A stretch of DNA of 64,000 nt, taken from NCBI RefSeq assembly GCF_004138165.1, contig NZ_RYFF01000004.1, forward strand, positions 1 to 64,000. The letters run 5' to 3'. The position numbers and the translations under genes were made by a program. Shown piece by piece: positions 15,423-24,351 of this stretch (the stretch's first letter is position 1; every line of letters starts with the position of its first letter). The stretch comes from Candidatus Chloroploca sp. Khr17. Its GTDB lineage: Bacteria > Chloroflexota > Chloroflexia > Chloroflexales > Chloroflexaceae. The notes below the pieces were generated by a model. The model was not told where the DNA came from, made no database searches, and was given only the letters and a program-made list of their open reading frames with translations.

Positions 15423-17102
15423 ATGACTAGTTCTTTAGGCGCAACCACATCAGGTGCCGAGGCAACAGGAAAAGCCTCGTGGTTTCCGATGTTGATCATC
15501 AGTCTGGCCCAGATCCAACTGGCCTTCAATGTGAGTGCCCTCCAGGTTTCAATTGGTGGTATTGTTGAGGATTTCAATACCTCGCCTAGCAGTGTCAGTA
15601 CCGCCCTGGTGGTCTACTCACTCGCCGTAGCTGCCTTTGTGATGCTTGGGGCCAAGCTCGACAAGATGATTGGTTCGCGGTTGATGTTCCAGGGTGGCAT
15701 CCTGGTGCATGGCGTGGCGATGGGCATGATGGCACTGAGTACGACGCCGGATCGGATGATCCAGATCCAGGGCCTAGCCGGACTGGTGGCGGCACTGATG
15801 GTGCCGTCGCTCGTCGTATTGATCGCGACCCACTATCAAGGCAAGCAGCAAGCCCAGGCGCTCGGGTTGCTCGGGGCCGCCCAGGCTTCGGCAGGTGTGC
15901 TCGCCTTTCTGATTGCCGGTGCGCTCGGCACATTCCTTAGCTGGAGGTACGCCTTCGGGCTGCTTGTCTTTGTGGCCGTGGCGATCTTTTTCCTCAGTTT
16001 TCGCCTCAAGCAGGTGCCACGGCAAACAGGCATGAAGATTGATTGGAATGGCGTGATCTTGATTGCCTCGGCAGTTACGCTGCTCAGCCTCGGTTTCAAT
16101 TACCTCAATGCCTGGGGCATCCTTGTTGCTACTTCCAATGCGCCTTTCAATATCCTCGGTCTTTCGCCCGCCCCGATCATGATTGTGTTTGGCATTATAC
16201 TCGGGCAACTCTTCTTTTCCTGGTCGTATCTGCGTGGCAAAAAGGGCAAGCCAACCCTGATTGCCCTGGAAGTACTCGATACCTCCGAAGAACGGTATAC
16301 TACCTATGTGCTCTTGATCATTGGGGCGCTCGGACCGGCGATCAACTTCCTGATTCCGCTCTACATCCAGATTGTGCAGGGGCGAAGTAGCTTGCAAACG
16401 GCCGTCGCGGTGATTCCCTATTCGCTGGCAATCTTCTTTGGGACGGCGATGATCGTTCGCCTCTTTGATCGCCTGACCCCGCGCATGATCGCTCGCTATG
16501 CCTTCGTCACGATTGTGCTTGGCCTGATCATGCTTGCCTTTACGGTCTCGAATGATTGGGGCACGCCGATGGTCATTCTCAGCCTCGTCATTGTTGGTGT
16601 GGCCGAAGGTTCGCTGCTCACCCTGGTCTTCAATGTGCTCGTTTCCGCTTCGCCCAAAGAACTGGCTGGTGATGTTGGGGCCTTGCGCGGTACCGTCAAT
16701 AATCTCTCGACGGCCCTGGGTACGGCGATGGTTGGTGCGCTTGCCGTCGGCATTCTCGGGGTGCTCATCGCCGGTCTCGCGGCGAATCATCCCTCCATTC
16801 CACCTGAGTTGCTCGATAAGGTGAATCTCGACAATGTTGATTTTGTCAGCAACGATCAACTTGAAGAGCTTCTGGCCGCAACCAGTGCGACCCCCGAAGA
16901 GGTTGCCGCAGCCGTTGCGATCAATGAGGATGCCCGTCTCCGTGCGCTCAAAGCGTCCTTCTTGGCCCTGGCAGGGGTTGCAATGCTCGCCATTGTACCC
17001 GCTGGCGGGTTGCCGAATGTCTTGCCTGGTGAAATGCCGGTTGATCAGCCGCAGAAAGGTGCCGCGAGCCGGAAGAAGAAGAAGACTGGTGCCGCTGCAT
17101 AA
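15423..17102 (+). CDS. MFS transporter, DHA2-like (about 14 TM segments)
   Basis: 559 aa. Hydrophobic segments run from about residue 20 to 420. The N-terminal half carries the drug:H+ antiporter pattern, with ALVVYSLAVAAFVMLGAKLDKMIGSR as the TM2-loop-TM3 signature, and the TM5-like AQASAGVLAFLIAGALGTFLSWRYAF. A loop of about 60 residues (roughly 445-500) rich in Glu/Ala separates the last two segments, and the tail ends in a Lys-rich stretch (SRKKKKTGAAA). Substrates of this family range from drugs to peptides and metabolites. The start of an M20 peptidase gene 18 bases downstream hints at peptide or amino-acid movement, but that is inference. Confidence 0.9.
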   Translation: MTSSLGATTSGAEATGKASWFPMLIISLAQIQLAFNVSALQVSIGGIVEDFNTSPSSVSTALVVYSLAVAAFVMLGAKLDKMIGSRLMFQGGILVHGVAMGMMALSTTPDRMIQIQGLAGLVAALMVPSLVVLIATHYQGKQQAQALGLLGAAQASAGVLAFLIAGALGTFLSWRYAFGLLVFVAVAIFFLSFRLKQVPRQTGMKIDWNGVILIASAVTLLSLGFNYLNAWGILVATSNAPFNILGLSPAPIMIVFGIILGQLFFSWSYLRGKKGKPTLIALEVLDTSEERYTTYVLLIIGALGPAINFLIPLYIQIVQGRSSLQTAVAVIPYSLAIFFGTAMIVRLFDRLTPRMIARYAFVTIVLGLIMLAFTVSNDWGTPMVILSLVIVGVAEGSLLTLVFNVLVSASPKELAGDVGALRGTVNNLSTALGTAMVGALAVGILGVLIAGLAANHPSIPPELLDKVNLDNVDFVSNDQLEELLAATSATPEEVAAAVAINEDARLRALKASFLALAGVAMLAIVPAGGLPNVLPGEMPVDQPQKGAASRKKKKTGAAA

Positions 17103-17120
17103 CAACAAAGGAGAGGTGTG

Positions 17121-18503
17121 ATGACGATATCAAGTCAAGAGGCCCGTGCTTTTTCACGCGCACAAGGTGCCAGGTTTGTCGAGGAGTTGTTTGCCTTTTT
17201 GCGCATCCCTAGCCTTAGTGGCGATCCGGCCTATGCGCCTGATGTCCGCCGTGCTGCCGAGTGGCTGGCCGAGCATATGCAGGGCCTCGGTCTCGCCAAT
17301 GTCCAGGTGATGGAGACAGCCGGGCATCCGGTGGTCTATGGCGAGTGGCTCGGAGCTGGCCCCGATAAGCCGACGGTGCTGGTCTATGGGCATTACGATG
17401 TGGTGCCTGCCGAGATGAGTGATGGCTGGCAGACGCCGCCCTTCGAGCCCGTCGAGCGCGATGGCCGCATCTATGCCCGTGGCGCAACCGACGATAAGGG
17501 CCAGCTCTTCATTCACGTCAAAGCACTCGAGGCGTATCTGAAGACGAGCGGGGCTGCCCCCATCAATGTGAAATTTTTGATCGAAGGCGAAGAAGAGGTC
17601 TCGTCACCGAATTTGCGACCCTTTATCGAGGCGCATCTCGATCTTCTCAAGGCTGATGTCTGTGTGATTAGTGACTCATCGATGCGCACCATTGATGAGC
17701 CAGCGATTACCCATAGCCTCCGCGGCATGACCTATCTGGAGATCGAGGTCTCTGGGCCGACCGACGATCTGCATAGTGGCTTCTGGGGCGGCGCAACCCA
17801 TAATCCGGCGCTCGCCCTCGTCGAGATCCTTGGCAAACTCTACCATCCCGACAATACGATTGCGGTGCCTGGCTTTTATGATGATGTGGTGCCCATCACC
17901 GACGAAGAACGGGCGATGATCGCCAAAACCGATCTCTCTGAAGCGCAGTTCAAGCAATCAACCGGGGTTCCGGCGGTCTGGGGCGATCGCACCTATACCA
18001 TCCGCGAGCGCGTCTCGGCGCGTCCAACCCTCGATATCAATGGGCTCTGGAGTGGCTGGAGCGGCCCTGGCCCCAAGACGATCATTCCGGCGAAAGCGTC
18101 GGCCAAGCTCAGTTCACGCCTGGTCGCCAATCAGAATCCACACAAGATCTATGCACAGATCAAAGCCTATATCGAGTCAATCACCCCGCCAACGGTCAAG
18201 GTGGCAGTCAAACTCTTGACCACGGGCGAGCCAGCGCTGATTGATTTCAATCTGCCTGCGATGCAGGCGGCTGCGCGTGCCTACGAAAAGGGGTGGGGCG
18301 CAACCCCGGTCTTTACCCGCGGCGGTGGCAGCATTCCCGTGGTAGCCGATTTTGTTACGCTCATGGGGATCCCGGTCGTGATGATGGGCTATGGTCTCGA
18401 TGACGACGGCTTGCACGCTCCCAACGAAAGTTATAGTATTGAGATGTTCCAGCGTGGCATTGAAACAGCGCTTGTCTACCTGGAAGAATTGGCCGCACTC
18501 TAA
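17121..18503 (+). CDS. M20-family metallopeptidase (CNDP-type dipeptidase)
   Basis: 460 aa, cytosolic. Di-zinc exopeptidase with LVYGHYDVVPAE (first zinc His), GATDDKGQLF (bridging Asp), EGEEEVSSP (catalytic Glu pair) and a dimerisation lid domain containing DDLHSGFWGG. The C-terminal RGGGSIPVV and GLDDDGLHAPNESYS (last zinc His) complete the M20A set. These enzymes cleave dipeptides such as carnosine- or Cys-Gly-like substrates. ATG 17121 has AAAGGAGAGG ahead; the GTG at 17118 would be too close to that site. It is packed between MFS and pepT genes with gaps of 18 and 12 bases, so one transcript is likely. Confidence 0.94.
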   Translation: MTISSQEARAFSRAQGARFVEELFAFLRIPSLSGDPAYAPDVRRAAEWLAEHMQGLGLANVQVMETAGHPVVYGEWLGAGPDKPTVLVYGHYDVVPAEMSDGWQTPPFEPVERDGRIYARGATDDKGQLFIHVKALEAYLKTSGAAPINVKFLIEGEEEVSSPNLRPFIEAHLDLLKADVCVISDSSMRTIDEPAITHSLRGMTYLEIEVSGPTDDLHSGFWGGATHNPALALVEILGKLYHPDNTIAVPGFYDDVVPITDEERAMIAKTDLSEAQFKQSTGVPAVWGDRTYTIRERVSARPTLDINGLWSGWSGPGPKTIIPAKASAKLSSRLVANQNPHKIYAQIKAYIESITPPTVKVAVKLLTTGEPALIDFNLPAMQAAARAYEKGWGATPVFTRGGGSIPVVADFVTLMGIPVVMMGYGLDDDGLHAPNESYSIEMFQRGIETALVYLEELAAL

Positions 18504-18515
18504 AGGAGAAAGACC

Positions 18516-19760
18516 GTGCATACCGCATTTGCTGCCGAACTCGAAGAACGTCTTGTCCGCTATGCTCGCCTTGATACGCAGGCCGACGAAAGCTCGTCAA
18601 CCACACCGAGTACCGCGAAACAGTACGACCTGCTCAACCTGCTCGTCGAAGAATTGCAGGCGATCGGGGCCGAAGAGGTCACGCTGACCCCATATGGGGC
18701 GGTGCTGGCAACCATCCCTGCAACGGTCGCTGATTCGGTACCAACAATTGCCTTTCTTGCGCACGTTGATACGGCCCCTGCCTTCAATGGCACCGGCGTC
18801 AAGCCGCTTATCCATCGCAACTACGATGGCAATCCGATCGTGTTGCCTGATGATCCCCACCAGGTGCTCGCGACTGATCATTTTCCCTATCTCGAAACGA
18901 AGATCGGGGACGATATTATTACGGCGAGTGGCACGACGCTGCTCGGTGCCGATGACAAGGCCGGCATCGCGATCATTATGACGATGGCGCATCATCTGCT
19001 TCAGGAACGAACCGTTCCACATGGGAAAATCCGGATCTGCTTTACGCCTGACGAAGAGATCGGGCGTGGCGTGCATCCCGATCTGCCCAAGGATCTACAG
19101 GCCGACGTGGCCTATACGCTTGATGGTGGCCCACTCGGCGAAGTGGTCTACGAGACCTTTTCAGCCGATAAGGCGACCGTTCACATTACCGGGGTCTCGA
19201 TTCACCCCGGCAATGCCAAAGATGAACTGGTCAATGCGTTGCATCTGGCCGCGAAGGTTATTGATACGTTGCCCCAGGTGACGCTGACGCCCGAAACGAC
19301 TGAGGGCCGCCAGGGTTTTATTCATGTCTATCAGATGACTGGCACGGCTGCCGCCGCCGAACTGCATTTCATTCTGCGCGACTTCGAGCGCGAAGGCTTG
19401 CAGGCCCACGGCGACCTGTTGCAACAGGTCTGCGCGACGATCCAGGCGACCGAGCCGCGCGCACAGATTACCTGTACCATTACGCCCCAGTATCGCAATA
19501 TGCGCTATTGGCTCGAACACGATATGCGTCCGGTTGAGCTGGCGCTCGAAGCCTGCCAGCAACTTGGCATCGAGCCCTTCTCGCCCCCGACCCGCGGTGG
19601 TACCGATGGCTCGCGCCTCACTGAAATGGGTGTGCCGACGCCGAATCTCTTTACCGGGATGCAGAATATCCACGGCCCACTCGAGTGGATCAGTATCCAA
19701 GACATGGTTCACGCAACCGCTGTGTGTGTCAAACTCGCCCAACTCTGGAGCAAAGGCTAA
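18516..19760 (+). CDS. pepT: Peptidase T (tripeptide aminopeptidase)
   Basis: 414 aa, matching PepT of clan MH (M20B). It removes the N-terminal residue of tripeptides. Visible features: FLAHVDTAPAFNG (zinc His and Asp), LLGADDKAGIAIIMTM (bridging Asp), FTPDEEIGRGV (catalytic Glu), and the C-terminal RGGTDGSRLTEMG with NLFTGMQNIHGPLEW. The start is GTG 18516, preceded by AAAGGAGAAA. It sits 12 bases after the M20 dipeptidase and 6 bases before the aminopeptidase gene, so it is part of a peptide-degradation operon. Confidence 0.95.
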   Translation: MHTAFAAELEERLVRYARLDTQADESSSTTPSTAKQYDLLNLLVEELQAIGAEEVTLTPYGAVLATIPATVADSVPTIAFLAHVDTAPAFNGTGVKPLIHRNYDGNPIVLPDDPHQVLATDHFPYLETKIGDDIITASGTTLLGADDKAGIAIIMTMAHHLLQERTVPHGKIRICFTPDEEIGRGVHPDLPKDLQADVAYTLDGGPLGEVVYETFSADKATVHITGVSIHPGNAKDELVNALHLAAKVIDTLPQVTLTPETTEGRQGFIHVYQMTGTAAAAELHFILRDFEREGLQAHGDLLQQVCATIQATEPRAQITCTITPQYRNMRYWLEHDMRPVELALEACQQLGIEPFSPPTRGGTDGSRLTEMGVPTPNLFTGMQNIHGPLEWISIQDMVHATAVCVKLAQLWSKG

Positions 19761-19766
19761 ACCGGT

Positions 19767-21233
19767 ATGAAGATAACGCTTACAACTGGTACGGTGCTCA
19801 ACGAAGCGGCTGAGCTGGCCATCCTGGCCTGCCTCGAAGCTGCACCCCTCCCCGAAGCAGTGGCCGATCTGCTCGAGGTGGCTGATTTCAGTGGCAAAAC
19901 GAGTCAAACCAGGCTCCTCTATCCACGTGGGGCGGTTCTTCCCAAACGCCTGCTCTTACTCGGGCTTGGTCCGGCTGATAAACTCACCACCGAGACGCTG
20001 CGCCGGGCGGCGGCGACTGCGGTGCGTCAGGCCCGGGACTTGCAGGTTGCCAACGTAGCCTTTGGGCTCAATGATCAACTAGAGCTCGCGCCCGCCCTGA
20101 TCGGTCAGGCCCTTGCCGAAGGGGCCGAGCTTGGGGCGTACCGGTATCTGCGCTACAAGACTGGCCTCAAGCCCGAGCAGACCTTTGCGGTCGAGGCGAT
20201 GACGCTGGTGACGCCAGAGGCCACCGATGCGATGCAAGCCGGGGTTGCCGTCGGTCAAACCATTGCGGGTGGCGTTATGTTGGCCCGAAATCTTGTCAAT
20301 ACACCACCAGGTGTCTTGACTCCCGCCGCACTCGCCGACCAGGCTGTCGCCCTCGGAGAGCGCACCGGGGTCGCGGTCACCATCTTTGACAAAGCCCGTC
20401 TGACGGAAGAAGGCTTTGGCGGCCTGCTCGCCGTCGGTCAGGGTTCGGCCAATGAGCCACGGTTGATCGTGATGGAGTATGGCAAAGCAGCCGAAGGGCG
20501 GCCAACCATCTGTCTGGTTGGCAAAGGCCTCACCTTTGACAGTGGTGGCCTCTCGCTCAAACCGGCAGATGCTATGACCACCATGAAGTCTGATATGGGT
20601 GGCAGTGCGGCTGTCCTGGGGGCCATGCAGGTCATTGCAGAACTGCAACTCCCATTGCATGTCGTGGGTCTCGTGCCCTCGGCTGAGAATATGCCAAGCA
20701 GCACCTCGTACCGACCTGATGATGTGCTTACCACCTTGAGTGGAAAAACGATCGAGGTACTCAATACCGATGCCGAAGGACGGATCGTGCTGGCCGACGC
20801 GCTCTTCTATGCCCAGCGCTACAACCCCGCCGCGATCATCGAACTTTCGACGCTCACCGGGGCGATTGTGGTTGCCCTTGGTTCGCATGCAACGGGGATG
20901 ATGGGAACAAATCAGGAACTTGCCGACGCGATCAAGCAAGCAGGGGAAACAACCGGCGAACGCGTCTGGCAATTGCCGCTCTGGGAAGAGTATCACGAGA
21001 TGATCAAGAGCGAGATCGCCGATCTCAAAAACATCGGTGGTCGGCAGGCTGGCTCGATCACGGCCGGGGCCTTTCTTGCGGCCTTTGTTGGTGACTATCC
21101 GTTTGTTCACCTCGACATTGCTGGCACCGCCTATGCCGAAAAACCGGCACAACCTTATAATGTCGCAGGTGGCACAGGGGTAGGGGTACGCTTGCTCACC
21201 GAGTTCTTACGCCAGTATACCGATGGGGTTTAG
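19767..21233 (+). CDS. pepA: Leucyl aminopeptidase (M17)
   Basis: 488 aa. M17 cytosol aminopeptidase that forms hexamers and removes N-terminal residues using two metal ions. The N-terminal regulatory domain spans about 1-160. The catalytic domain has KGLTFDSGGLSLKPADAMT (metal Lys and Asp), MKSDMGGSAAVLGAM and the signature NTDAEGRIVLADAL. It ends with GVRLLTEFL, as M17 enzymes do. Starting 6 bases after pepT, it is the third peptidase of the row. Together they would reduce short peptides to free amino acids. Confidence 0.97.
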   Translation: MKITLTTGTVLNEAAELAILACLEAAPLPEAVADLLEVADFSGKTSQTRLLYPRGAVLPKRLLLLGLGPADKLTTETLRRAAATAVRQARDLQVANVAFGLNDQLELAPALIGQALAEGAELGAYRYLRYKTGLKPEQTFAVEAMTLVTPEATDAMQAGVAVGQTIAGGVMLARNLVNTPPGVLTPAALADQAVALGERTGVAVTIFDKARLTEEGFGGLLAVGQGSANEPRLIVMEYGKAAEGRPTICLVGKGLTFDSGGLSLKPADAMTTMKSDMGGSAAVLGAMQVIAELQLPLHVVGLVPSAENMPSSTSYRPDDVLTTLSGKTIEVLNTDAEGRIVLADALFYAQRYNPAAIIELSTLTGAIVVALGSHATGMMGTNQELADAIKQAGETTGERVWQLPLWEEYHEMIKSEIADLKNIGGRQAGSITAGAFLAAFVGDYPFVHLDIAGTAYAEKPAQPYNVAGGTGVGVRLLTEFLRQYTDGV

Positions 21234-21535
21234 CAGGGTGTAGCCTAAGTTTTCCGGTAGCGCCGCCGACCAGGAATTGGGGCCACGAATAAACGAATAG
21301 CGCATGGAGCAGCCCATATTCGTTTATTCGTTATCAGCATTCGTGGTCGGCTGAGGTCGACTAAAGTCGGCACTACCACTACGTAGGGCGCAAACTGTCA
21401 AGTGCCTACGAACCTTGTCTTAGGAGCAGAGCGCAACAGAGTGAAGGGTTTCTCGCGCTCCCACGGCAGCAAGGCTTCGTTCTACTCAGCATGACACGGC
21501 AAGTTTACGGATCAGATCATCGTTAGGAGGCATCA
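21234..21535. repeat. Composite intergenic repeat upstream of the AbgT gene
   Basis: The 302-base gap has no gene. It starts with GTGTAGCCTAAGTTTTCC (21238-21255), related to the terminal motif of the elements at 2585, 31343 and 55229. A 15-bp inverted repeat (21285-21299 with 21317-21331, ACGAATAAACGAATA) follows, and ATTCGTGG at 21339 offers a second pairing partner. The pair GCCGAC/GTCGGC flanks it. From 21424 a GAGCAGAGCGCAACAGAGTG module ends at AGCATGACACGG (21485-21496), similar to one near 55108-55215. TTAGGAGG just before 21536 is the next gene's ribosome site. Confidence 0.7.
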
Positions 21536-23200
21536 ATGGCTGCAGAAACGGCCAAGTCAAAAGAACCAGGTGAGGGTGGATTTGTGCAGAAATTGCTGGA
21601 TGGCATTGAAAAGGTGGGCAATAAAGTCCCCCATCCAGTCATTATGTTCCTCTATCTGATCGCGATTATTGCGGTCCTCTCGCAGATCCTCTATATGTTC
21701 GGGGTCAGCGTGACCGAAGAGATTGCGGTACCGGTGCCAATTGAGGTCTTGCGCGATGTGCGTGATGCGCTCGGTGGTTCGATCGTTGCCTATGATGTGT
21801 ATACGGGGCAACCTGCCTACATTCCCGAATTCATTATTGAAGAGCAGACGATTCCTATCCAGAGCCTTCTGACGGTTCCTGGGTTACGTTTTGTCTTCTC
21901 GTCGTTTGTCGCCAACTTTGCCGGGTTTGGGGTCGTTGCGGTCACCCTGGTCGCGATGGCCGGCGTCGGTGTTGCCGAACAGGCTGGCATGATGGCGGCC
22001 CTGATCCGCAAGCTGGTCAAGGTGGCCCCACGCAATCTCATCGCCTTCATTCTGATCCTCGTCGGCGTGCTCTCGAGTGTCGCTTCTGATGCTGGGTACT
22101 TGATCCTCATCCCGCTTGGGGCAACGGCCTTCCTCACCCTGGGGCGTCACCCGCTAGCCGGGATGGCGGCAGCTTTCGCTGGCGTCAGCGCGATCTTCGC
22201 GGTCAATCTGCTCATTACGCCCGTTGATAGCATGATCACCGAGATTACCAATGAGGCCATTGGGCTTGCCGGCGGCACGCCGATTACGGTGACGGCCAAC
22301 TACTTCTTCAGTGTGGCCTCAACCCTGATCTTGAGCGTTGTCGCGGTCATTGTCACCGAGCGCATCATCGAGCCGCGACTCGGCAAGTACGAGGGCGAAG
22401 GCTTGATCGGTGATAATGACCTTGATCCCGAGGCTGCCAAAGCTGAGGCACGGGGCTTGCAATATGCGCTCTATGGCTTTCTGATTGTTTTTGGTGGTGT
22501 GCTGTTGCTCTCGCTGCCACCCGGTGCCCCGCTGCGTCACCCCGTGACCGGCAATCTGATCGGTACTACGCCCTTTATGGATAGCCTCATTTTCATTATC
22601 TCGCTCATCTTTCTTATTTCAGGCATTGGCTATGGGCTCGGAGCGAAGACAATCAAGAGCAGCAATGATGTGATTAGTGCCGTTACCAAGACCTTTGCCG
22701 GTCTTTCGGGGCTAATCTTTATGCTGCTGATGATCAGTCAGTTCATCGCCTTCTTCAACTATACCAATCTGCCCCGCGTGATTGCGGTCGTGCTGGCCAA
22801 TGCACTTGAACAAGCCAATATTGGGGCATTGCCCTTGCTTGTTGGCATGATTCTCGTCATTATCATGCTCAACTTTATCATCCCGGGTGTGGTGCCAAAG
22901 TGGGCCATCTTTGCCCCGATCTTTATTCCACTCTTTATTCGTCTTGAAGTAGCCCCACAGACCGTGCTGGCAGCCTATCGCATTGGTGACTCGCCGACCA
23001 ATGTGCTCACCCCTTTGATGGTCTATCTGCCCTTCATTGTCACCGTGGCCCAGAAGTATCAGAAAGACGCCGGCCTTGGCACCGTAATCGCGTTGATGAT
23101 CCCCTATACACTGGTCATCGCCATCACCTGGATCCTGCTCTTTATCATCTGGTTCTTGCTTGGCATTCCCCTTGGCCCAGGCTACCCTGTCAATGTGTAA
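21536..23200 (+). CDS. abgT: AbgT-family transporter
   Basis: 554 aa with many hydrophobic segments from residue 35 to 545. The family mark is the conserved start FVQKLLDGIEKVGNKVPHPV, the VITPVDSMITEI-type hairpin region, and RIGDSPTNVLTPLMVYLPF near the C-terminus. AbgT proteins carry p-aminobenzoyl-glutamate, the folate breakdown product; some relatives export sulfonamides. TTAGGAGG sits 6 bases before the ATG. The upstream M20 and M17 peptidases could in principle split an imported aminobenzoyl-glutamate, as AbgA/AbgB do, but a repeat separates them. The transport direction is not readable from sequence. Confidence 0.92.
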   Translation: MAAETAKSKEPGEGGFVQKLLDGIEKVGNKVPHPVIMFLYLIAIIAVLSQILYMFGVSVTEEIAVPVPIEVLRDVRDALGGSIVAYDVYTGQPAYIPEFIIEEQTIPIQSLLTVPGLRFVFSSFVANFAGFGVVAVTLVAMAGVGVAEQAGMMAALIRKLVKVAPRNLIAFILILVGVLSSVASDAGYLILIPLGATAFLTLGRHPLAGMAAAFAGVSAIFAVNLLITPVDSMITEITNEAIGLAGGTPITVTANYFFSVASTLILSVVAVIVTERIIEPRLGKYEGEGLIGDNDLDPEAAKAEARGLQYALYGFLIVFGGVLLLSLPPGAPLRHPVTGNLIGTTPFMDSLIFIISLIFLISGIGYGLGAKTIKSSNDVISAVTKTFAGLSGLIFMLLMISQFIAFFNYTNLPRVIAVVLANALEQANIGALPLLVGMILVIIMLNFIIPGVVPKWAIFAPIFIPLFIRLEVAPQTVLAAYRIGDSPTNVLTPLMVYLPFIVTVAQKYQKDAGLGTVIALMIPYTLVIAITWILLFIIWFLLGIPLGPGYPVNV

Positions 23201-23257
23201 GAGTTTTTGTCCGCGGGGCGCAGTCGTCAGTTTCGCTGGCTGCTGCGCCAGAGGATC

Positions 23258-23989
23258 ATGACTGAATTTCAACTTGTCCTCATCATTGCCAGTCTTGCCG
23301 CTTTCTTCACCTATCTTGGTGCCCCGCTTGCCGAGGCGCTTGATGTTCCCCATCTGGTCATTAGTGCAACCCTTCAGTTTGCGGCAGGCGTGATTATGGC
23401 GCTCGTCGCCTTTAGTCTGATGCCGCCTGCAATTCGTCTCGGCCCACTGACATGGGTGCTCGGGGCGTTTTTTGTGGGCGGCCTGCTCTACGTTATGCTT
23501 GAATATGTCTCGGCCTGGGCGCTTAGCAAACCTGATCTTGCCCAGGATCATTCTGCTTCGCTCGGTCTCTATATTGGCATTCTCGTTGATCTGCTGATTG
23601 ATGGCATTGTCATTGGCATCGGCTCAACGTTGACCATCAAGACTGGTCTGTTGCTCGCCCTCGGTATGTCAATCAGCACGGCACCGCTTGCGTTTGTCAT
23701 TACGGCGACGGCCAAACGCGAGGGCGTTCCTCGTCAGCGCCGCCGGTTCCTCTCGTTTCTCTTTATTGCCGCCATCATTGGTGGGGCCATGATTGGCTAT
23801 CTGGTCTTGCGCAATCAATCCCTCGAGGTACGACTGATCCTGGTGGCCCTCGCTTCCGGTTTTTTGATCACGACGATTACCCAGGGGATGATCCCCGAAG
23901 CGAATAAAGAGGGCGAACCAGGTTTTGCTGGGGTCTTATTTGTCGGTGGTATTTCGCTCTATGCGTTGATGACGCTCGGTTTGCAATAA
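23258..23989 (+). CDS. ZIP-family metal transporter-like membrane protein
   Basis: 243 aa with about eight hydrophobic segments. The order of segments, with the helix GLYIGILVDLLIDGIVIGIGSTL and the following LALGMSISTAPLAFVITATA, resembles ZIP (zinc/iron permease) TM4 and TM5. The classic histidines of TM4/TM5 are not obvious; Asp residues take similar places. Membership is therefore probable and metal choice is open. ATG 23258 has AGAGGATC ahead; a start at 23207 would add a basic, non-conserved leader. It is 57 bases after the AbgT stop and 9 bases ahead of a tiny membrane gene. Confidence 0.68.
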   Translation: MTEFQLVLIIASLAAFFTYLGAPLAEALDVPHLVISATLQFAAGVIMALVAFSLMPPAIRLGPLTWVLGAFFVGGLLYVMLEYVSAWALSKPDLAQDHSASLGLYIGILVDLLIDGIVIGIGSTLTIKTGLLLALGMSISTAPLAFVITATAKREGVPRQRRRFLSFLFIAAIIGGAMIGYLVLRNQSLEVRLILVALASGFLITTITQGMIPEANKEGEPGFAGVLFVGGISLYALMTLGLQ

Positions 23990-23998
23990 GGAAAAGAT

Positions 23999-24163
23999 AT
24001 GCGTCTCTATGTGCTCTATGTCCTCTTGCTGGCTTCGGTGGTGATCGCTGCAATTGAGGCGACCCCGGGTCTTTCCGATCGCCTACGCCGGTTTCTCGTC
24101 ATTGCGGTGGCTTTGCTGGTGATGTTGCCGTCGGTGATCTATTTGATCTTTGGTGGCGGGTAA
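23999..24163 (+). CDS. 54-aa membrane peptide
   Basis: A short gene starting MRLYVLYVLLLASVVIAAIE and ending LIFGGG. It has two hydrophobic segments (about 3-19 and 32-51) joined by a short basic loop (SDRLRR). AAGGAAAAG lies just ahead of the ATG, and the gene follows the ZIP-like gene by 9 bases. It may be a small subunit or a regulator of that transporter. No known family is recognised. Confidence 0.7.
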   Translation: MRLYVLYVLLLASVVIAAIEATPGLSDRLRRFLVIAVALLVMLPSVIYLIFGGG

Positions 24164-24166
24164 AGC

Positions 24167-24201
24167 TATCACCCAGGCCAGCTACGCTGGCCTGGGTGAT
24201 A
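24167..24201 (+). terminator. Terminator-like hairpin and 40-bp direct repeat
   Basis: TATCACCCAGGCCAGC and its exact complement (24186-24201) with loop TAC form a 16-bp stem 3 bases past the stop of the 54-aa gene. The right half of the hairpin begins a 40-bp unit (24186-24225) that recurs imperfectly at 24259-24298; both contain GATACCAGAAGG and a TGGCACCC ending. The rest of the gap to 24351 holds nothing recognisable. Confidence 0.7.
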
Positions 24202-24351
24202 CCAGAAGGCTAGGGCTGGCACCCATTATGCGCTAAAGTGACAGCAGGGGATGTCGATGCGGGCCTGGTTGATACCAGAAGGGGAGGGTTGGCACCCTAA
24301 CAACCCTTGCTTGTTGTCGCAAAATTCCTGGAGGCTGCGCCCCCAGATCTG

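Noticed and set aside
15774-17108. 444-codon open frame antisense to the MFS gene
   Set aside because: It mirrors the codon bias of the real gene, is rich in charged residues without a domain, and has no ribosome site.
20079-21152. 357-codon open frame antisense to the leucyl aminopeptidase
   Set aside because: Same reasoning: strong M17 motifs on the plus strand and nothing on the other.
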